A DNA stretch of 64,000 nt, from the NCBI GenBank assembly GCA_026027325.1, contig JAMSLZ010000012.1, forward strand, positions 620,001 to 684,000, in the 5' to 3' direction. The notes beneath the pieces are model-generated. The model searched no databases. It saw nothing but the letters and a program-made list of their open reading frames with translations, and was not told the DNA's origin. The stretch is from Actinomucor elegans (lineage: Eukaryota; Mucoromycota; Mucoromycetes; Mucorales; Mucoraceae). Shown here piece after piece: positions 1 through 12,300 of this stretch. A program made the position numbers and the translations under genes. Within the stretch, counting starts at the first letter, position 1, and each line of letters begins with the position of its first letter.

Positions 1-284
1 GTGCCTTGATTCGTAAGCCTAAGGTTCTTTTGTTGGATGAAGCCACTTCCGCTTTGGATAGTGAATCTGAAAAGTTGGTACAAACCGCTATTGATAACAT
101 CATTGAAGTTGGTGGTCGTACTACAGTCACTATTGCTCATCGTCTCTCTACTATTCAAAATGCTGATCTGATTTGCGTCGTTAAACACGGTCGTGTCATT
201 GAACAAGGTACTCATTGGGAACTTCTCAAGTTGAACGGCGTTTATAGTGAATTGGTCTACCAACAATCTCTTAATGCTCACTAA
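1..284 (+). CDS. ABCB-type multidrug/peptide ABC transporter, C-terminal end (partial)
   Basis: Last ~94 codons of a gene that enters the window from the left; the stop is TAA at 282-284. The visible part is the C-terminal half of an ABC nucleotide-binding domain. It has Walker B with the catalytic Glu and D-loop ([12 protein letters not shown]) and an H-loop (TIAHRLSTI). The ending [12 protein letters not shown]...[10 protein letters not shown] is typical of full-length P-glycoprotein/Ste6-type exporters, whose second NBD ends the protein. From family knowledge it would couple ATP hydrolysis to export of hydrophobic compounds or peptides across a membrane. The substrate cannot be told, and a half-transporter (mitochondrial Atm1-like) is less likely but not excluded without the upstream part. 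Confidence 0.9.
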   Translation, partial: ALIRKPKVLLLDEATSALDSESEKLVQTAIDNIIEVGGRTTVTIAHRLSTIQNADLICVVKHGRVIEQGTHWELLKLNGVYSELVYQQSLNAH

Positions 285-1647
285 AGGAATGAACCTTCTA
301 GTTGCACCAAATAATATATCACTACTACTATTGTTATTTTAGACACCCCTTTCCCATACATTTTCCCATCATACCTTTCCGCCCTATACAATATTTATTA
401 TCATTTCTTCGCCTACTTGTTATAATATCCTACTACCAATTCATGTAAACTAGTTCATTCTTCTGATACAAAAATAAAGATTATCTGAACCAAAAAAAAA
501 AAAAAAACAAACGTTCATAATAATTTCGTATGCTCAATCTTTTGTCCACGTTCTTCATAAGTAAGTATACCTGATACTGCAATAAATATAGTTGTTTATT
601 TGAACATGAATTAATTTCTATTCAAATGCGGTATTAAATTAAAATCGGTGGAGAGATTTATTGTATATCATTAGATATATATAATTTACAAAAATGTTAA
701 TTTGCATAATGTATGGATCATTCTATAATTTAATATGTAATGGTTTGAGTTAATGCTATAATTCATTCCAAGTATAGATTACTATTTAGATGTCACATTA
801 AATTGAGATTGGCAGAGATCTATAGGTTATATGTTGATGGCATAAAATGAATTTAATTTAGAGCGTTTGTCAAAAATGTAGTATACACACAACACTTTGA
901 GTTATATAATAGCTCTAGTATATGCAGTGCTTCATTTTATACATATGTTAACAATCAAATGCAATATTAAGCATGAATTGATCAAGGAATGTAAAGATGT
1001 TGGAATGGACCGATTCAGAAAATTTTTGAGAGGGGATATTCTTACTACAACCAATATATTTAAACATAGTTTACAGAGATTATAGATAAAATACATCGGG
1101 ATGCGTTTAATAATAAATTCACGGATTAAGTAATGCATCTTTCATGTTTTCCCTTTTTACCCAAGAATTCAGAGCAGATTAAGATTTTCATGACATAAGT
1201 CTCCTCAGCAAGTTTACAAGGACATTCATTAATATTGCCAAGTGCGCATTCATACGTTATGATTCTTATTATTTAATTTCGTACACACCCTATTAACCGT
1301 AAAAATAACAAACATCGTTTTGAAACAAGTTTATTCATATTACGCGTCAAAAACTCAATATGGACCATAAAACGCAGTCGATTTTTAAGAATCAAAACAG
1401 ATTCGGTATCTGATTAGTACTTCATTCAAATCGAAACACTACATTTAGTCTTTTTTTTTTTAAGTTTAATAACAGGTTTTGAAACAAAAAGAATCGTTCA
1501 TAGAAACGCGTCGTTAAAGGTATTCTTTGAGAGAATGTCCCAAGTCACACAACTGAACAAGGGCAATAGGTGAAGAGCAACCCGTTGCGCGCCCAGTGGC
1601 TTAGGAGTTTTTTTCATTTTCATTATTAATAAAAAGGTCGGCGTCAC
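285..1647. other. AT-rich spacer between ABC gene and U2 snRNA
   Basis: No convincing gene. It contains the transporter 3' flank, an A16 tract near 493-508 and one weak copy of the dispersed repeat near 919-970. Short ORFs around 897-1138 occur on both strands and look random. Confidence 0.6.
919..970 (-). repeat. Dispersed palindromic repeat, weak copy
   Basis: Reads as the reverse orientation of the family. It has TATGCAGTGCTTCATTTTAT, then ACATATGTTAACAATCAAATG and a CAATATT end. The central inverted repeat is degraded. Confidence 0.4.
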
Positions 1648-1831
1648 TTTGCGGGTAGTGTAAGGCAAAGGACACCTGTGGTCTCCAAAGATAGCAAGCC
1701 AGAGCTTTGGAGTCCTTGCGGAAAAAATTAGATTAACAACGTGAGGGACAATGTCCCTCATTATAGTTGTTAAACTATAAAGAACAGATACTACACTTGA
1801 TCTTAGCCAAAAGGCCTGAGAGGATAAAGAT
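1648..1831 (-). ncRNA. U2 spliceosomal snRNA
   Basis: The reverse strand carries the near-invariant U2 5' region: GGCCTTTTGGCTAAGATCAA followed by GTGTAGTATCTGTTCTT. The branch-point recognition sequence GTAGTA lies at 1794-1789. Downstream, in order, are a stem-loop II region with the perfect hairpin GAGGGACATTGTCCCTC (about 1742-1759), an Sm-like site AATTTTTTCC (about 1721-1730), a stem-loop III (CTCCAAAG...CTTTGGAG, about 1682-1713) and a final stem-loop like U2 SL IV (about 1654-1677). Length about 184 nt matches the usual 185-195 nt, so this is not the giant yeast form. The 5' end is set by the ATC start; the 3' end is approximate. U2 pairs with the intron branch site in the nuclear spliceosome, fitting the intron-rich genes around it. 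Confidence 0.95.
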
Positions 1832-1856
1832 TCAATCAATTCTGCAATTTTCTTGG

Positions 1857-1866
1857 TCTTTTATAC
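1857..1866 (-). promoter_or_regulatory. TATA element of the U2 snRNA gene
   Basis: GGTATAAAAG on the reverse strand is centred about 30 nt upstream of the inferred U2 5' end. This is the expected spacing for a TATA box. Start-site use is inferred. Confidence 0.55.
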
Positions 1867-2423
1867 CTTTTTTCAGAAAGCTATGGCCGTCACAAAATCT
1901 TAACTTCCGAAGGACTGCTAAAAATGTTAGTAACCAATAGAAATCGCCGTTTAAATCCAGAACTTTCTTTCCATTTCCATATTCAAATGATCAGGTGTCA
2001 CACCCACTCTCTATTGCTGAGTTCTTTCTGTCAAATAATGTAGCCAGTAGTAGAAGACGCGAAGCACTGTCATCAATAGTAACTGAAAGTATTATAATTT
2101 ACAACTAGAGGTTCGCTGCTGCTGTTGCGCTTAATAAAGCTATTTGAACCATAAACCTTTTAATGTATACATAATTTAATTTCTAATAACACTGTTCACT
2201 ATAACGATAGAATGTCTTGCATATGAGCTGCAAAACACAATTCTCCTAATAAAATAAGGGTGAAACTTGCTCTAAGCATGTACGCTATTAACTATAAATA
2301 TGTAAAGATTTCTCCAAGATTATTAAAAAGATCTACAAATCAATGTCTATTCTATAAGAAATATAGCTAATTGTTAACAGACACAGCATATCCATCTCAT
2401 TGTAGTTAAATTAAAGGCTGTGG

Positions 2424-2478
2424 TAGATGCAATAGTTCTTCCCGAGCGTAAGGTATGAATCAGATGTGACATTTGATC
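2424..2478 (-). repeat. Dispersed palindromic repeat, good copy
   Basis: Reads AGATGCAATAGTTCTTCC, then a diverged centre, then ATGAATCAGATGTGACATTT. Homology appears to extend outward into AAATTAAAG on one side and the AGATCTAGAGATCTAGAG tract on the other. Confidence 0.7.
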
Positions 2479-2599
2479 CAGGAAGAACGAGAGATCTAGA
2501 GATCTAGAGATTTACATTATTAACTCATCCGAAAAGTACACATTTTTTTTATTGCCCATCAATAAAAATAGAATATCTGTGTCAAGTAATGACTCTAGC

Positions 2600-2652
2600 A
2601 GATACAGCAATTTATGCTGAACACTTAATAATGAGCAGATGCGAGGTCAAAT
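2600..2652 (-). repeat. Dispersed palindromic repeat copy
   Basis: AGATACAGCAATTTATGCTG followed by AACACTTAATAATGAGCAG and ATGCGAGGTCAAA. Same block order as the 2424 copy and the same strand, about 175 bp away. Confidence 0.65.
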
Positions 2653-2790
2653 CAGAATTGGTTAAGGGATAGAGTATCTTTATTATATCTATTAATCTTT
2701 CATTGATTATCCCAAACTGTACTACTGAGTTCAAACAGTTAAAAACTGCAAGTGAATCATTAGACTTGTCATGCCTGAAAACCTTTTTAT

Positions 2791-5527
2791 TTACAGTATA
2801 ATCCCTTTTTGACGTCTATTACTACCCTTTTGAAGATAAAAACCTTTCTTTTTCTTGATTGTTCTATTATTGCTACTATAATGCTTTAGTCTTATTTCTT
2901 GCACACCTGAGCTGATATTGATATCATTGCTCATGATGGTTGCAGTTGCTAATATTGGTGTACCATCTACTTTTATGCTTTGATTCTGCTTTTTTGCGTT
3001 TACCGAGAAAGTCTGTAACCAATGGCTCAATGTAGATTGTTTTACAGCTCGTAACCATAGTTGTTGTTTTGATTCTTGAGGTACTAACATCATAAACGAT
3101 GTTTCTCGGCTCTTTTTTCGAAGCAAGTATTCTTCAGGAGTCAAATTAGCTGATGATGAACGTGTTTGTTGGCTATAACGGCTTCTAGGCGTCATTGTAT
3201 ATGACCTCAATTGTGAAGAACCCCCCTGGAATTGATGCATATCGTTTTCGTCATCATCATCATCATCATCATAATATCGAATTTGGCTGGTTGTGTTCGA
3301 AGTAGGTGTAGATAGGAAAATGTTCTTGTAAATAATGTTGTGTGGGTTCTCTTTGGCCTCGTAGGTCTGCTGTACTTGCCGCTTGAATGCTTCAGCCTCT
3401 GTTAATACTGGGGATGAGGATGATTTGTCTATTTTTATTGTAGAAGTATCCGTCTTAACAGAGGGTGATGATGAAGGAGACCAATCATCAGTTTCACTGT
3501 CCGTATCATTAGTGTTACGGTGTTGGTAATGCGCTTGAAACTTTTGTGCAGGCTGCTTTCCTTGTTTCTTTGATGAAGTGGGTAATGGTTCAGTGATACA
3601 TTCCTGTGAAGGTATCGATTTGATCGATCCTGCTGGAGTACTGTATTGACTACTAGTATTGCTTTGAATAACATTTGCTGGTATAGAAACAGTACTATCT
3701 GTATCGTTTCTGGCCATGTTGAACAGCTTCGTGTTTCCATTAAGCCATTGTGAAACTGGTGGCTTCTTGGAAAATTGAACAGTCTTTTCGATTAACCCTT
3801 TTTCCAGACCAAAATTATTAATTTGAGTGGGTACAAAACTGGATATAGATATAGAGCTATCGGGATGAAAGTTGGTGAACTTTGGGAATTTTAAATCATT
3901 TTTAGTCGATGGAGGCTTCCTACTACTGTCTTTACACGTTGCATTTGAGCTGTCACTTGTCGTTGTGGAAGACTTTTCCATTTCTTCTATGACTGTTTCT
4001 AACTGCTGCTTGGTTTTTGTAGTAAATTTTTTTTTCAGTTGGGACCCATCATCTGCTTTTTCATTAATAGACGTGCTATTAAGAAGTATACCTTTGAGCG
4101 GTGCCGGTGCGCTCAATATACTTGTCGGATATTCATTTACCGTGTACTTTGTGAGAAAAGGACTTGACATTGAGTTAGATCCACTTGAAGTGGGCTGAGT
4201 GCTATTTGATTCCGAGCATTCACCACATGAAAACTCGAACCTATCATCGAAACTTATAGTACTGGACGGAGACTTTGCTAATGGGATACTTGTCGAAGAG
4301 CTATTGTTAATCAGCCGTTTGTTTACCAACGAGAGTTGTTCTTGTAAAACAGGCTGTTGAACATCTATGCGGGCATCTGATAACGCTAACATGCTCTCGT
4401 CGTCAAATGAACTGCATACTTTTTTATCTTGGTTAGAGACAGCGATAGTTATCGATTTTTTAGCACATGTATTCACTGAATCGGCTGATAATCGCCATTG
4501 CTCGTTTAAAGATAAAGAGGACCCTTTACGATGTGATATTGAATTGGCTACAGACCGCTCTCCGCTTACATGCTGTCTCAGTTCATTTTTCAGGGCAGTT
4601 TTATCAAGATTTATTGCTGTTGCATCTTTGGGGCTGATACATGATGAATGCTTCTCTTTTTCATCCATTTTGAGGACCAACATTGAGGGTGAAAAGTGAT
4701 ATATAACCTCTAGAATAAACTTCTTTTCTCTCATACATGCTGCTGGAAAGAATTCATATATAGGACGTAGATTGGATCTAAATACTACAAAGTAGGTATT
4801 CATGCCATGTCGTATTGGATCTTGTGATTCATCTTTCGACTACAGACATAAAAAGAAAAAATATGAATCTGGGTATGTGATCAACCTTACGATTTTGACA
4901 CTGCATATGGATAGCTTACGTTTTCACAGAGAAAATCATCTTTAAGCAGTGGAGCTTGACTATTTTCATATCCTAATACGAATAAGTATTCGTTTTTCTA
5001 TGTAGAGACTACGTACCTATATAGATCTTTTCCGGCCATAAAAACCCATACCTATTCCAGATGTCGTGTAACATATCCCATGCTTTTTTTGGATTGTGAG
5101 GCCAGTGCTCTTCAGCTTTACTTAATTCGTCTGTAAATTCTGTGGTTAGCCGTGCAATATCGTCTACTTTTACATAGGCTTTTGGAGCTCTTTGAATATA
5201 GCGAACGACGGATTTCTTTCGCGTTTCGGATTTAATAAACTGAGGATCATCTTTAAAGATGACTCTGCATAGCGATAATGATTCCTGTGTCATTGGGTCA
5301 TATGGGCTCTGCACACCTGACTGTAAAAGGTTTTCTGTCCATTCTGACTTGGTCCAAGTGGGCACAACTTGTTCAGCAAGACTCTTCATAATGATATTGG
5401 GAACAGAGTTATGCACAAAACATGAATCTGGTGCTAACTGTCCGTTTGGTATTATACCGTTATTCCATTGATGGATTCCGTTCAGTATACGGCGTCGTTC
5501 TTCTTTGTCCAGCTTTGTTTTATCCAT
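2791..5527 (-). CDS. MACPF-like-family protein with long disordered tail (870 aa)
   Basis: Three exons: 5527-5017, 4972-4920 and 4839-2791 on the reverse strand. GT-AG junctions keep phase (1, then 0), giving 870 aa. The N-terminal ~230 residues are globular. They include EHWPHNPKKAWDMLHDIWNR, then YGFLWPEKIYIGGYENSQ built across intron 1, and later RSNLRPIYEFFPAACMREK. This pattern (YG-x-W-P-x-K-I-x-GG, then a RPIYE-like block) recalls MACPF-like proteins that are numerous in Mucoromycota and Glomeromycotina; that assignment is from memory of the family. From residue ~240 the protein is Ser/Thr-rich, with an acidic run (seven Asp) and a basic C-terminus with KKKK. No signal peptide or membrane segment is evident. 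Function is unknown, and a pore-forming role should not be assumed. Confidence 0.6.
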
Positions 5528-7384
5528 CTATAACCCAATAAAGGAACAAAATATGTAGGTAAAGAAGTGGACAAAAGAAAAGAAAGAAAAAAGAGAATAG
5601 ATGGACAATCACTTGGTTTTCTTTAGATATAAAGTTTGAATTGTGATCTCAAATGATATTGGAAGTAAACAATAAGGGTAATTGGGAAAAAATCTAGAGA
5701 AACAATTGGTAAAGTGTACCACAGGCTTGTAACTATTCAATGAACAAATAAGGATAGCAGTAAAAGAGGAAGATATATGTAGAAGAAAACGCCGGCCGAG
5801 CCACAGAAGCAGATAAGGTTAATGATGCGGAAGGAAATCTCTAATCTGGAATACAGGACACTGAAACATTCAAAGGCCACATCAAGCGCTTCCCAAGCGT
5901 TATTCTTTAGGCTTGCGCTGTATAATAATATTAATTATACAGTAACCCACTTAAATTTGATGATTTGAAGCTATGACATTGAAGTATGGCTTGTTATCTA
6001 GACTCTAGACAAACTTTCCATGGTAAAAGGAGTAGATGAATACAAATCTTTTAATACGAGAGAGCACATCATAGTTATATCAAATGTACTACGCAAATTT
6101 ATAAGTAAAATTTTAGTGTGATATGAGCACCCAGTTTATTGTTAATCGTTAACGAATGTAGTATATTCATCATACAGTTGTTAGATGAAAGATTTTGATG
6201 AGTGCAGTTGCTCCTTTTGAGAGCAGAAAAATTTTCAGATGCAGCATTTGATTGACCTCGATCAAAAGACCTATTGACCATCAGTCACTGTTACATAAAA
6301 TATAGCTATCCTCTTGTTCATCCAGAAATTGTGATATAACCGTAATAATTTAGTCAAATAAAGGTGGTATAAGACGTAGTTATCCTTTATGAATTTCTAG
6401 TACTAATCAAATGTGATATTTGATCAAGATTGATAGAAGTCGGAAATGAGAAAAAAAAATTATAAGCCTATGTCCATTTTTTTCAAGCCAGTATATTTTA
6501 TAAAGCACGTAGAGAACGCTCTAGAGACAGAACTTGTAAGCGTTATACAATATACAAATTTTATAGTCCACAACACGCAAGATATTATAGTATTTAAAGA
6601 AATTGCCAAAAATCGACTTTTTATCAAATAAAGATCTATGTAATTTAGAAAATATCAACTAACCCTTACACCATTCGGCGTGCAGTCTGATTATTTATAT
6701 AATTTGTTAAATCACATCTTATGTATTGACATTAATTTCTACGTCCAAAAGTTAAATTCTAATCTGGACGAGCGACCTAATTTATATGATATCTATTTAC
6801 CAATCAGATGACTGCTTTCTATTTTTCCGTAGCTCCGTTGTGCGCAGTCAGCCAAAGCTAAATGGATGCTGCTTTTTGCTAGGCACTTTACTGGCCCGTC
6901 AATAAAATAGCGTAGTCTGTACAACTGTAAATTTTACAATGAAGGTCGGAAAGCGTTATAAGGAAGATCCGTATATATTATTATGTAAAAAAAAGGTTAG
7001 ATGTTAAAGGGTATATCTCAATGTTTACTGAACTATAACTTATACAGTTACCAATACAGTTCTTATATATCCTATAAAAATGATTCTGATGAATTTTAAC
7101 ATGTACTTTTTCAAAAAAAAAAGGTACGTAAACCATATGGCATCTAATGAACTATGATAAAGGCTATTCAAATATACCTCATCACTAAAATGCGAATACT
7201 TGTGCTTAAAAAAATTCAAGTGTTGAGCTGGAGGTTGGCGCTTGGTTTATCAAGAAAATTATTGCTTCCGTGGTGGCTGGTGTAAAATTGGCCCGGTTAC
7301 TGCGATTCGTGATATCTTGGGTCAGCCGAGAAAACAGGGCCTTTTGAACTGGTTTCCCTTTTTTTTAGATACAACGATTTGACG
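5528..7384. other. AT-rich spacer
   Basis: Divergent promoter region between the MACPF-like gene and the inositol kinase. It has one dispersed-repeat copy (6375-6428). A pyrimidine tract ending TTTTTTTTAG at about 7361-7368 could be the acceptor of a 5'-UTR intron. The short ORF at 6446-6631 has no recognisable features. Confidence 0.5.
6375..6428 (-). repeat. Dispersed palindromic repeat copy
   Basis: GTAGTTATCCTTTATGAATT, then CTAGTACTAATCAAATGTG and ATATTTGATCAAG. The outer block (AATCAAATGTGATATTTGAT) is well kept; the central palindrome is degraded. Confidence 0.6.
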
Positions 7385-8535
7385 ATGGATACTTCATCGC
7401 TTGTGTATTTTGACCAGCAAGTTGCAGGTCATTACAAACTAATGTCTATGCCAACAAGCGATCTAATCGTGATCAAGCCTTGCAAACAGAAAGAGCTCGA
7501 CTTTTACCAAGATGCACACGCCTTTCCCGAATTCCAAGACTTTCTTCCTGAATGCTATGGCACCGTTAGAGCCGCCACAGAGAAAGACTTGAAGTTATTA
7601 GATAATGCAGGGCTAGAAAACAACACTGTGAAACTCGATACGAGTAAAAACATTGATCATATCCTTTTTAACTGAACTCTAATATTGCAACTAGTACTAT
7701 TACAATGGAATCCTTAACCTCAAATTATGTACAAAACCTATGTTTAGAGAATGCCTTGCATGGATTTACTAGACCTTGTATTTTAGATTTGAAAATGGGA
7801 TCCTTATTATATGATAGTGATGCAAGTGAAGAGAAACGAAAGAGAATGATAAATCATACTATTACTACTACGTCTGGATCTTTAGGACTAAGGATAAGCG
7901 GTTTAAAGGTATCAGCGAAATATCTAACCTCATTCTTTCGTATGATTAATCCACGTATATAATAGGTATATGATACAATTCAAAGGAGATACGCTACGTA
8001 TCCAAAGATATATGGAAGAACACGAACACCAGAGAACATTACAGAAGCACTGCTTGCATATCTGTTCCCTATATCGCCTTATGGAAAAGCTACAGAGGAA
8101 TACAGGACATATACAGACGATGACGCGGCTTTAGACAAGGTCATAAAAGAAAAGATTCCAGCCAAATACTCGAGATGGGTGATTGAATGCTTTATAGACA
8201 CATTAACTGAATTGAGAGAGTTGATTGCCGAATATCCTAATCTACGGCTGATTGGATCGTCGATACTGTTTATATATGAAGGGGATCGAGCAGCAGCTGA
8301 ATCAACATGGAAACACATGTTGGAAGAAGATAAGCTGCCTAGTGAAAAAGAAGTAATGGATGAAGAAACAGAAGAATTGCCACCAAAGATGTGTGATTTA
8401 CGATTAATAGATTTTGCTCATTCTGATTGGCATTCTGAAGCTAAGGAACAAGACCCAGATCTGCTGAAAGGATTTGATAACATCATCAAAATCATGAAAG
8501 ACTGCTTGACAAGACTGCGTGAAGAAAAGTTTTAG
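7385..8535 (+). CDS. Inositol polyphosphate multikinase (Arg82/IPK2 family), with a frame break
   Basis: Starts at ATG 7385. The N-lobe FDQQVAGH...VIKPC...ELDFY...FLPECYG is followed by the family signatures LCLENALHGFTRPC and ILDLKMG (PxxxDxKxG inositol-binding motif). The C-lobe has IGSSILFIYEGD (SSLL-type) and LRLIDFAHSDW (Mg-binding IDF). These kinases phosphorylate IP3/IP4 to IP5 in cytosol and nucleus; in yeast, Arg82 also affects transcription. Intron 2 is canonical and in phase (7909-7965). Between ~7640 and 7705 the reading frame slips by one base. No GT-AG intron joins exon 1 (frame of 7385) to the LCLEN frame (7672-7908). The only in-frame canonical splice (7644-7747) would delete the conserved LEN hinge. 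A 1-nt sequencing or assembly deletion in exon 1, combined with a 51-nt intron at 7644-7694, would repair it; a real lesion is the alternative. Confidence 0.85.
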
Positions 8536-9333
8536 ATTCTATCCATATAATTGTACTGTAAATATAATAAAAGTGCAGTGTTAAGGTCTTTTTAAACGAC
8601 TTCAGAATTGAAGCAAAAAACGGATACTGGAGATTGAACTTTTTTCAAGCCAAATGATATATCAATATAACAGCCCATTTGATAGAGCGTTATTCTCTAA
8701 CCCCAGTATCTAAACCAAAGATGGCGCTCCTGATATCTAGTGATTATTGGCATCATGCAATAAAAGCTTGTTCCTGAAAAAGGGCCATGGATTTTGTACA
8801 AGCGTAGCACATATATTTCTTCCAAAACCTTGTCTAATGATCTATATATCTTGTTCAAATATCGCATCTGATCAATACTCTATGCTCAGAATGAACTAGC
8901 GCACTTGAGAGCATCTTTATTAAAGAATAGTTTTTGTTCCATTCCAAAGAGCAGGGCTTTTTGCACTGATTAAAACGCTTAAAGTTTCTGTACTCAGCTG
9001 AAACTTGGTAAATCACGCCTACCATACTTCAAATGTTTCTTTTTATCACGTCCATATTAAAATCTCTCAGCAGGATGAAGTAGATACTGTCAGTCCTGGA
9101 ATTTGAGCCATTTGGTTCAATATACACCCAATTGATGAACGTTTGTTCTTGGATTATTATTGTTATTATTATAATGTAGGAGTAATATAAAATCGATGGC
9201 AGACAACTGTGGTTGAGTTTTAATGATTGGACTTGCAATAAACGTGTTCAATAGTCCACCAAAAATCGCGCTACATAAAAAAACCAGTTCCAATTTTGTT
9301 TTTACGCGTTTTTTGTTTCATAGTTGTTCAAAT
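8536..9333. other. Spacer between inositol kinase and SCC2
   Basis: No gene. It contains the kinase 3' flank, one forward dispersed-repeat copy (8854-8908) and the SCC2 5' region. Confidence 0.55.
8854..8908 (+). repeat. Dispersed palindromic repeat copy
   Basis: TCAAATATCGCATCTGATCA, then ATACTCTATGCTCAGAATGA and ACTAGCGCACTTGAG. The left block and the central TCAGAATGAAC arm are well conserved. Confidence 0.7.
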
Positions 9334-12300
9334 ATGAAATTGGACTCGAGAGCTTTGGTAGCAAAAGAAAACGAAAAGAGCCCTGAACCAATAGACGATG
9401 ATGTACCAAAGCGCTTGAGGAGACCTAGAAGAATTATCGAAGACGATAGCAGCAGTAGCGACAGCGACGGTGAAGATCATGTTCCTCTCAATAAAAGAAA
9501 AGTAAACCAAAAAGCAATTGCACAGGAGATAATGCCAACAAAAAAACTCAAGCTGACAAATCACGATCAGTTCGATTCACCACGAAAAGTATTCGATCTC
9601 GGTCAAAGAACAAAACATAGACATCCAGCTCTACAAAAAGACTCGTTTAGTTCAAGCTTGTCGAAGCAATTCAAGGAACCTCGGATTGTCATTAAAAATG
9701 CTCAAGACGATGCAAACAGAATGAAATTACATCAGAAAAAGGGTGATGTGGGATCTGTTCCAGCACCTAAATCTATAATAACTAAAGATTCAAACATACA
9801 ACAAACTCGCTCAGACACGTTCAAAACTCCAGCACCTTCAAATACTTTTCAAGTGCCTTTGCCACTAGCTAAACCCAACAATGAATTTAAAGCTCCTTTG
9901 CCTTTGCAGGGTTTGTCAAATGGTTTCAAAGCTCCTTTGCCACCAAGTACCTCGAGCGAATTCAAAACGCCTATGGGTCCACCTGCTTTTGCTTCCCCCG
10001 AAATACCTGCTTTTACGCAGCCACAACAAAGTGAATGTGAGTGTATATCATTAAATCATTTCACCTATACTAATTCTATTTCATTACAGTAATATCTAGT
10101 AGACTAAGCCATTATATGAACTGCATCTGTCAGGATCTGGATCAGTATAACATGGACAAGATCAAATCTATAGATTCACTATTAACTTTTAGAGAAGATG
10201 ATGACCTTGCCACTCTGGATATCACTGTCATGAGAAAATTCACGCTATTAACTTCCAACACTATTCGACATTACAAGAATCTTGATTCAATAGATATGGA
10301 AAAGTTTGGAAAAGTGATCAAATTGATGGAAAACACAGTGATTGTATCAACAGACATTGATATGATTGCTTACTATGGTAAAAATCCAACTGATGAAAAG
10401 AAAAAACCGACATTGGATAAGCTGGCGCTTGTGAGCGATGCTTTAGAAGCCTGTTCAATGATCTTTGAGATCCTAACTACCTGCAAATTGGATAAAAAAT
10501 TCCTTTCTCGAAATCTCATCACCAACTGTCTCCATTTGATCAAGAATCAATTGGATTACACCGTATACCCTATTCTTGACCTTGATAGCTTTGAGGATGA
10601 AGCTACTTCATGTATGTATAAAGTACAAACAAAGAGTATAAAACTTCTAAAAAAAAACACTTCACATAGTACTTTCAGACGCTCGAGCATTTCTGAACTT
10701 AATCCTCTCTTCCCCCAAGGATCAGGAACTCATATCGAATTACATACCGCATATCATTCGATTCTTTCGTCGTGCATTTACTCTAATTCTCTCTGAAGAA
10801 TTAGATGACGATGTCCTAGTCATTATCGCGTATATTAGTATGGCACCCTTCTTCCATGACTATTCAGATACCAGTAAATCCATTCTGCTCGCAACAAAAG
10901 ACGACGAAACCACCTTTAGTTATTATGAACAGCTCAAGTTTTGCGCTTTGGATATACTCAAGCATATTTTTAGTAAATACCCCAAACATCGAAGATGGAT
11001 CTTTGAAGAAATCCTCACTAGTCTTGGCTCACTCACAACTATGGATGGTGCAAAACGATACAGATTACGCGATAATAGATCCATTCATGTCATTAGTGCC
11101 CTGTTTATGCAACTCGTACAATGTAGCTCTTCCTTGAGTGATCTATATTCTCATAAAACTTGGTTTAGCAAATGGAATATCAAATACCAAAAGGTATACA
11201 AAAGTAAAGACATGGACCAGATCAAGATGTTGGATGACAAGTTACTTCGTCGTGCTTCTACTGCTTGGAGGCAAGGTGCTGAAGCAGCAGCAAACAGTGC
11301 TTCTTTCTTTCTTGAATTTCTCATGTCAAAGTAAGTTCAAACTTACATAAGAAACGCGCAGAACACTCATGTCGTACATTAGATGCAAGTCTCGAAAGGC
11401 GGACTCATACTCACTGGCAGAATATAGACAAATTCTAGAACAAACTCTTCAAGATATCATGGCAGTATTCAACGATCCAGATTGGCCAGTTGCAGAACTG
11501 ATCATGAGAGTTTTTAGTCGTATTCTGGTTTCACTGCTTGATGGAAATCACTCTGACCAATATCTTAAATCATTAGCAATTGAATGGCTTGGTATCATTT
11601 GTTCCAAGATCAAAACTGGCTATAACAAACTGTCAGGTGGATACAAGACTTATACTCCAGAATGGATTTACGAGCTGAATGAATCACTCCCTATCAAAGT
11701 AGATAATGAAACACCTCTCAAATCGATTGCGCTGTTGGATCAATGCCGCAAGCAATTATTGAACTACGAGCTAGAAGAGCGCGTCAATCAGAATGTCACT
11801 CACTTTTACCTTTGCAACTGGGGATTTATTGAATCTGTAGTTTGGTCAAAAGCCAATAAAGGTTGGGAGGTAGAAGAAAAGAAACCAATCACAAAGATGA
11901 AAAAATCGACAAAAGAAGAAGAATCTCTTGAGGATGATATCAACCAGGACACTACAATGATGGACTCTTCTAGTTTAGAGGAGGATCCAAAATGGCCCAA
12001 AGAAGCAGCTTTGTTGTTGGGCGACACCTGTAAATACTATTGGCTTGCTTGTCTGGGTGTAGACCATCCTTTTCCAAGACAAGTGCCAACACATTTTGAA
12101 TTCCCTGAGATGTCTAGATCCGATTATGTCTTGCTGACTGAACTACTGGCGTCTAGGCAAACATTGTATACCAGCTTCAACTTTATGCTGACAGAAATTT
12201 TGACATGTTTGGATAAAGATGCAGTCATTTACAGAACAAAGGCCCTTAAAGCTATCGGTAAAATTGCTTCTGAAGTACCCGAAATATTGGAAGATGTAAG

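Larger units (their letters stand above)
1867..2790. other. Spacer with two copies of the dispersed repeat
   Basis: No gene seen between the U2 promoter and the 3' end of the MACPF-like gene. It holds two reverse-oriented copies of the dispersed repeat (2424-2478 and 2600-2652) and a GAGATCTAGAGATCTAGAGA tract near 2490-2510. Confidence 0.6.

Noticed and set aside
1498..1839. 113-codon reverse-strand ORF
   Set aside because: It overlaps the U2 snRNA almost entirely; the open frame is incidental.
7644..7747. Canonical in-frame intron for the inositol kinase
   Set aside because: It would remove the conserved LEN hinge present in the unspliced frame, so I do not accept it as the main model, though cDNA could prove it.
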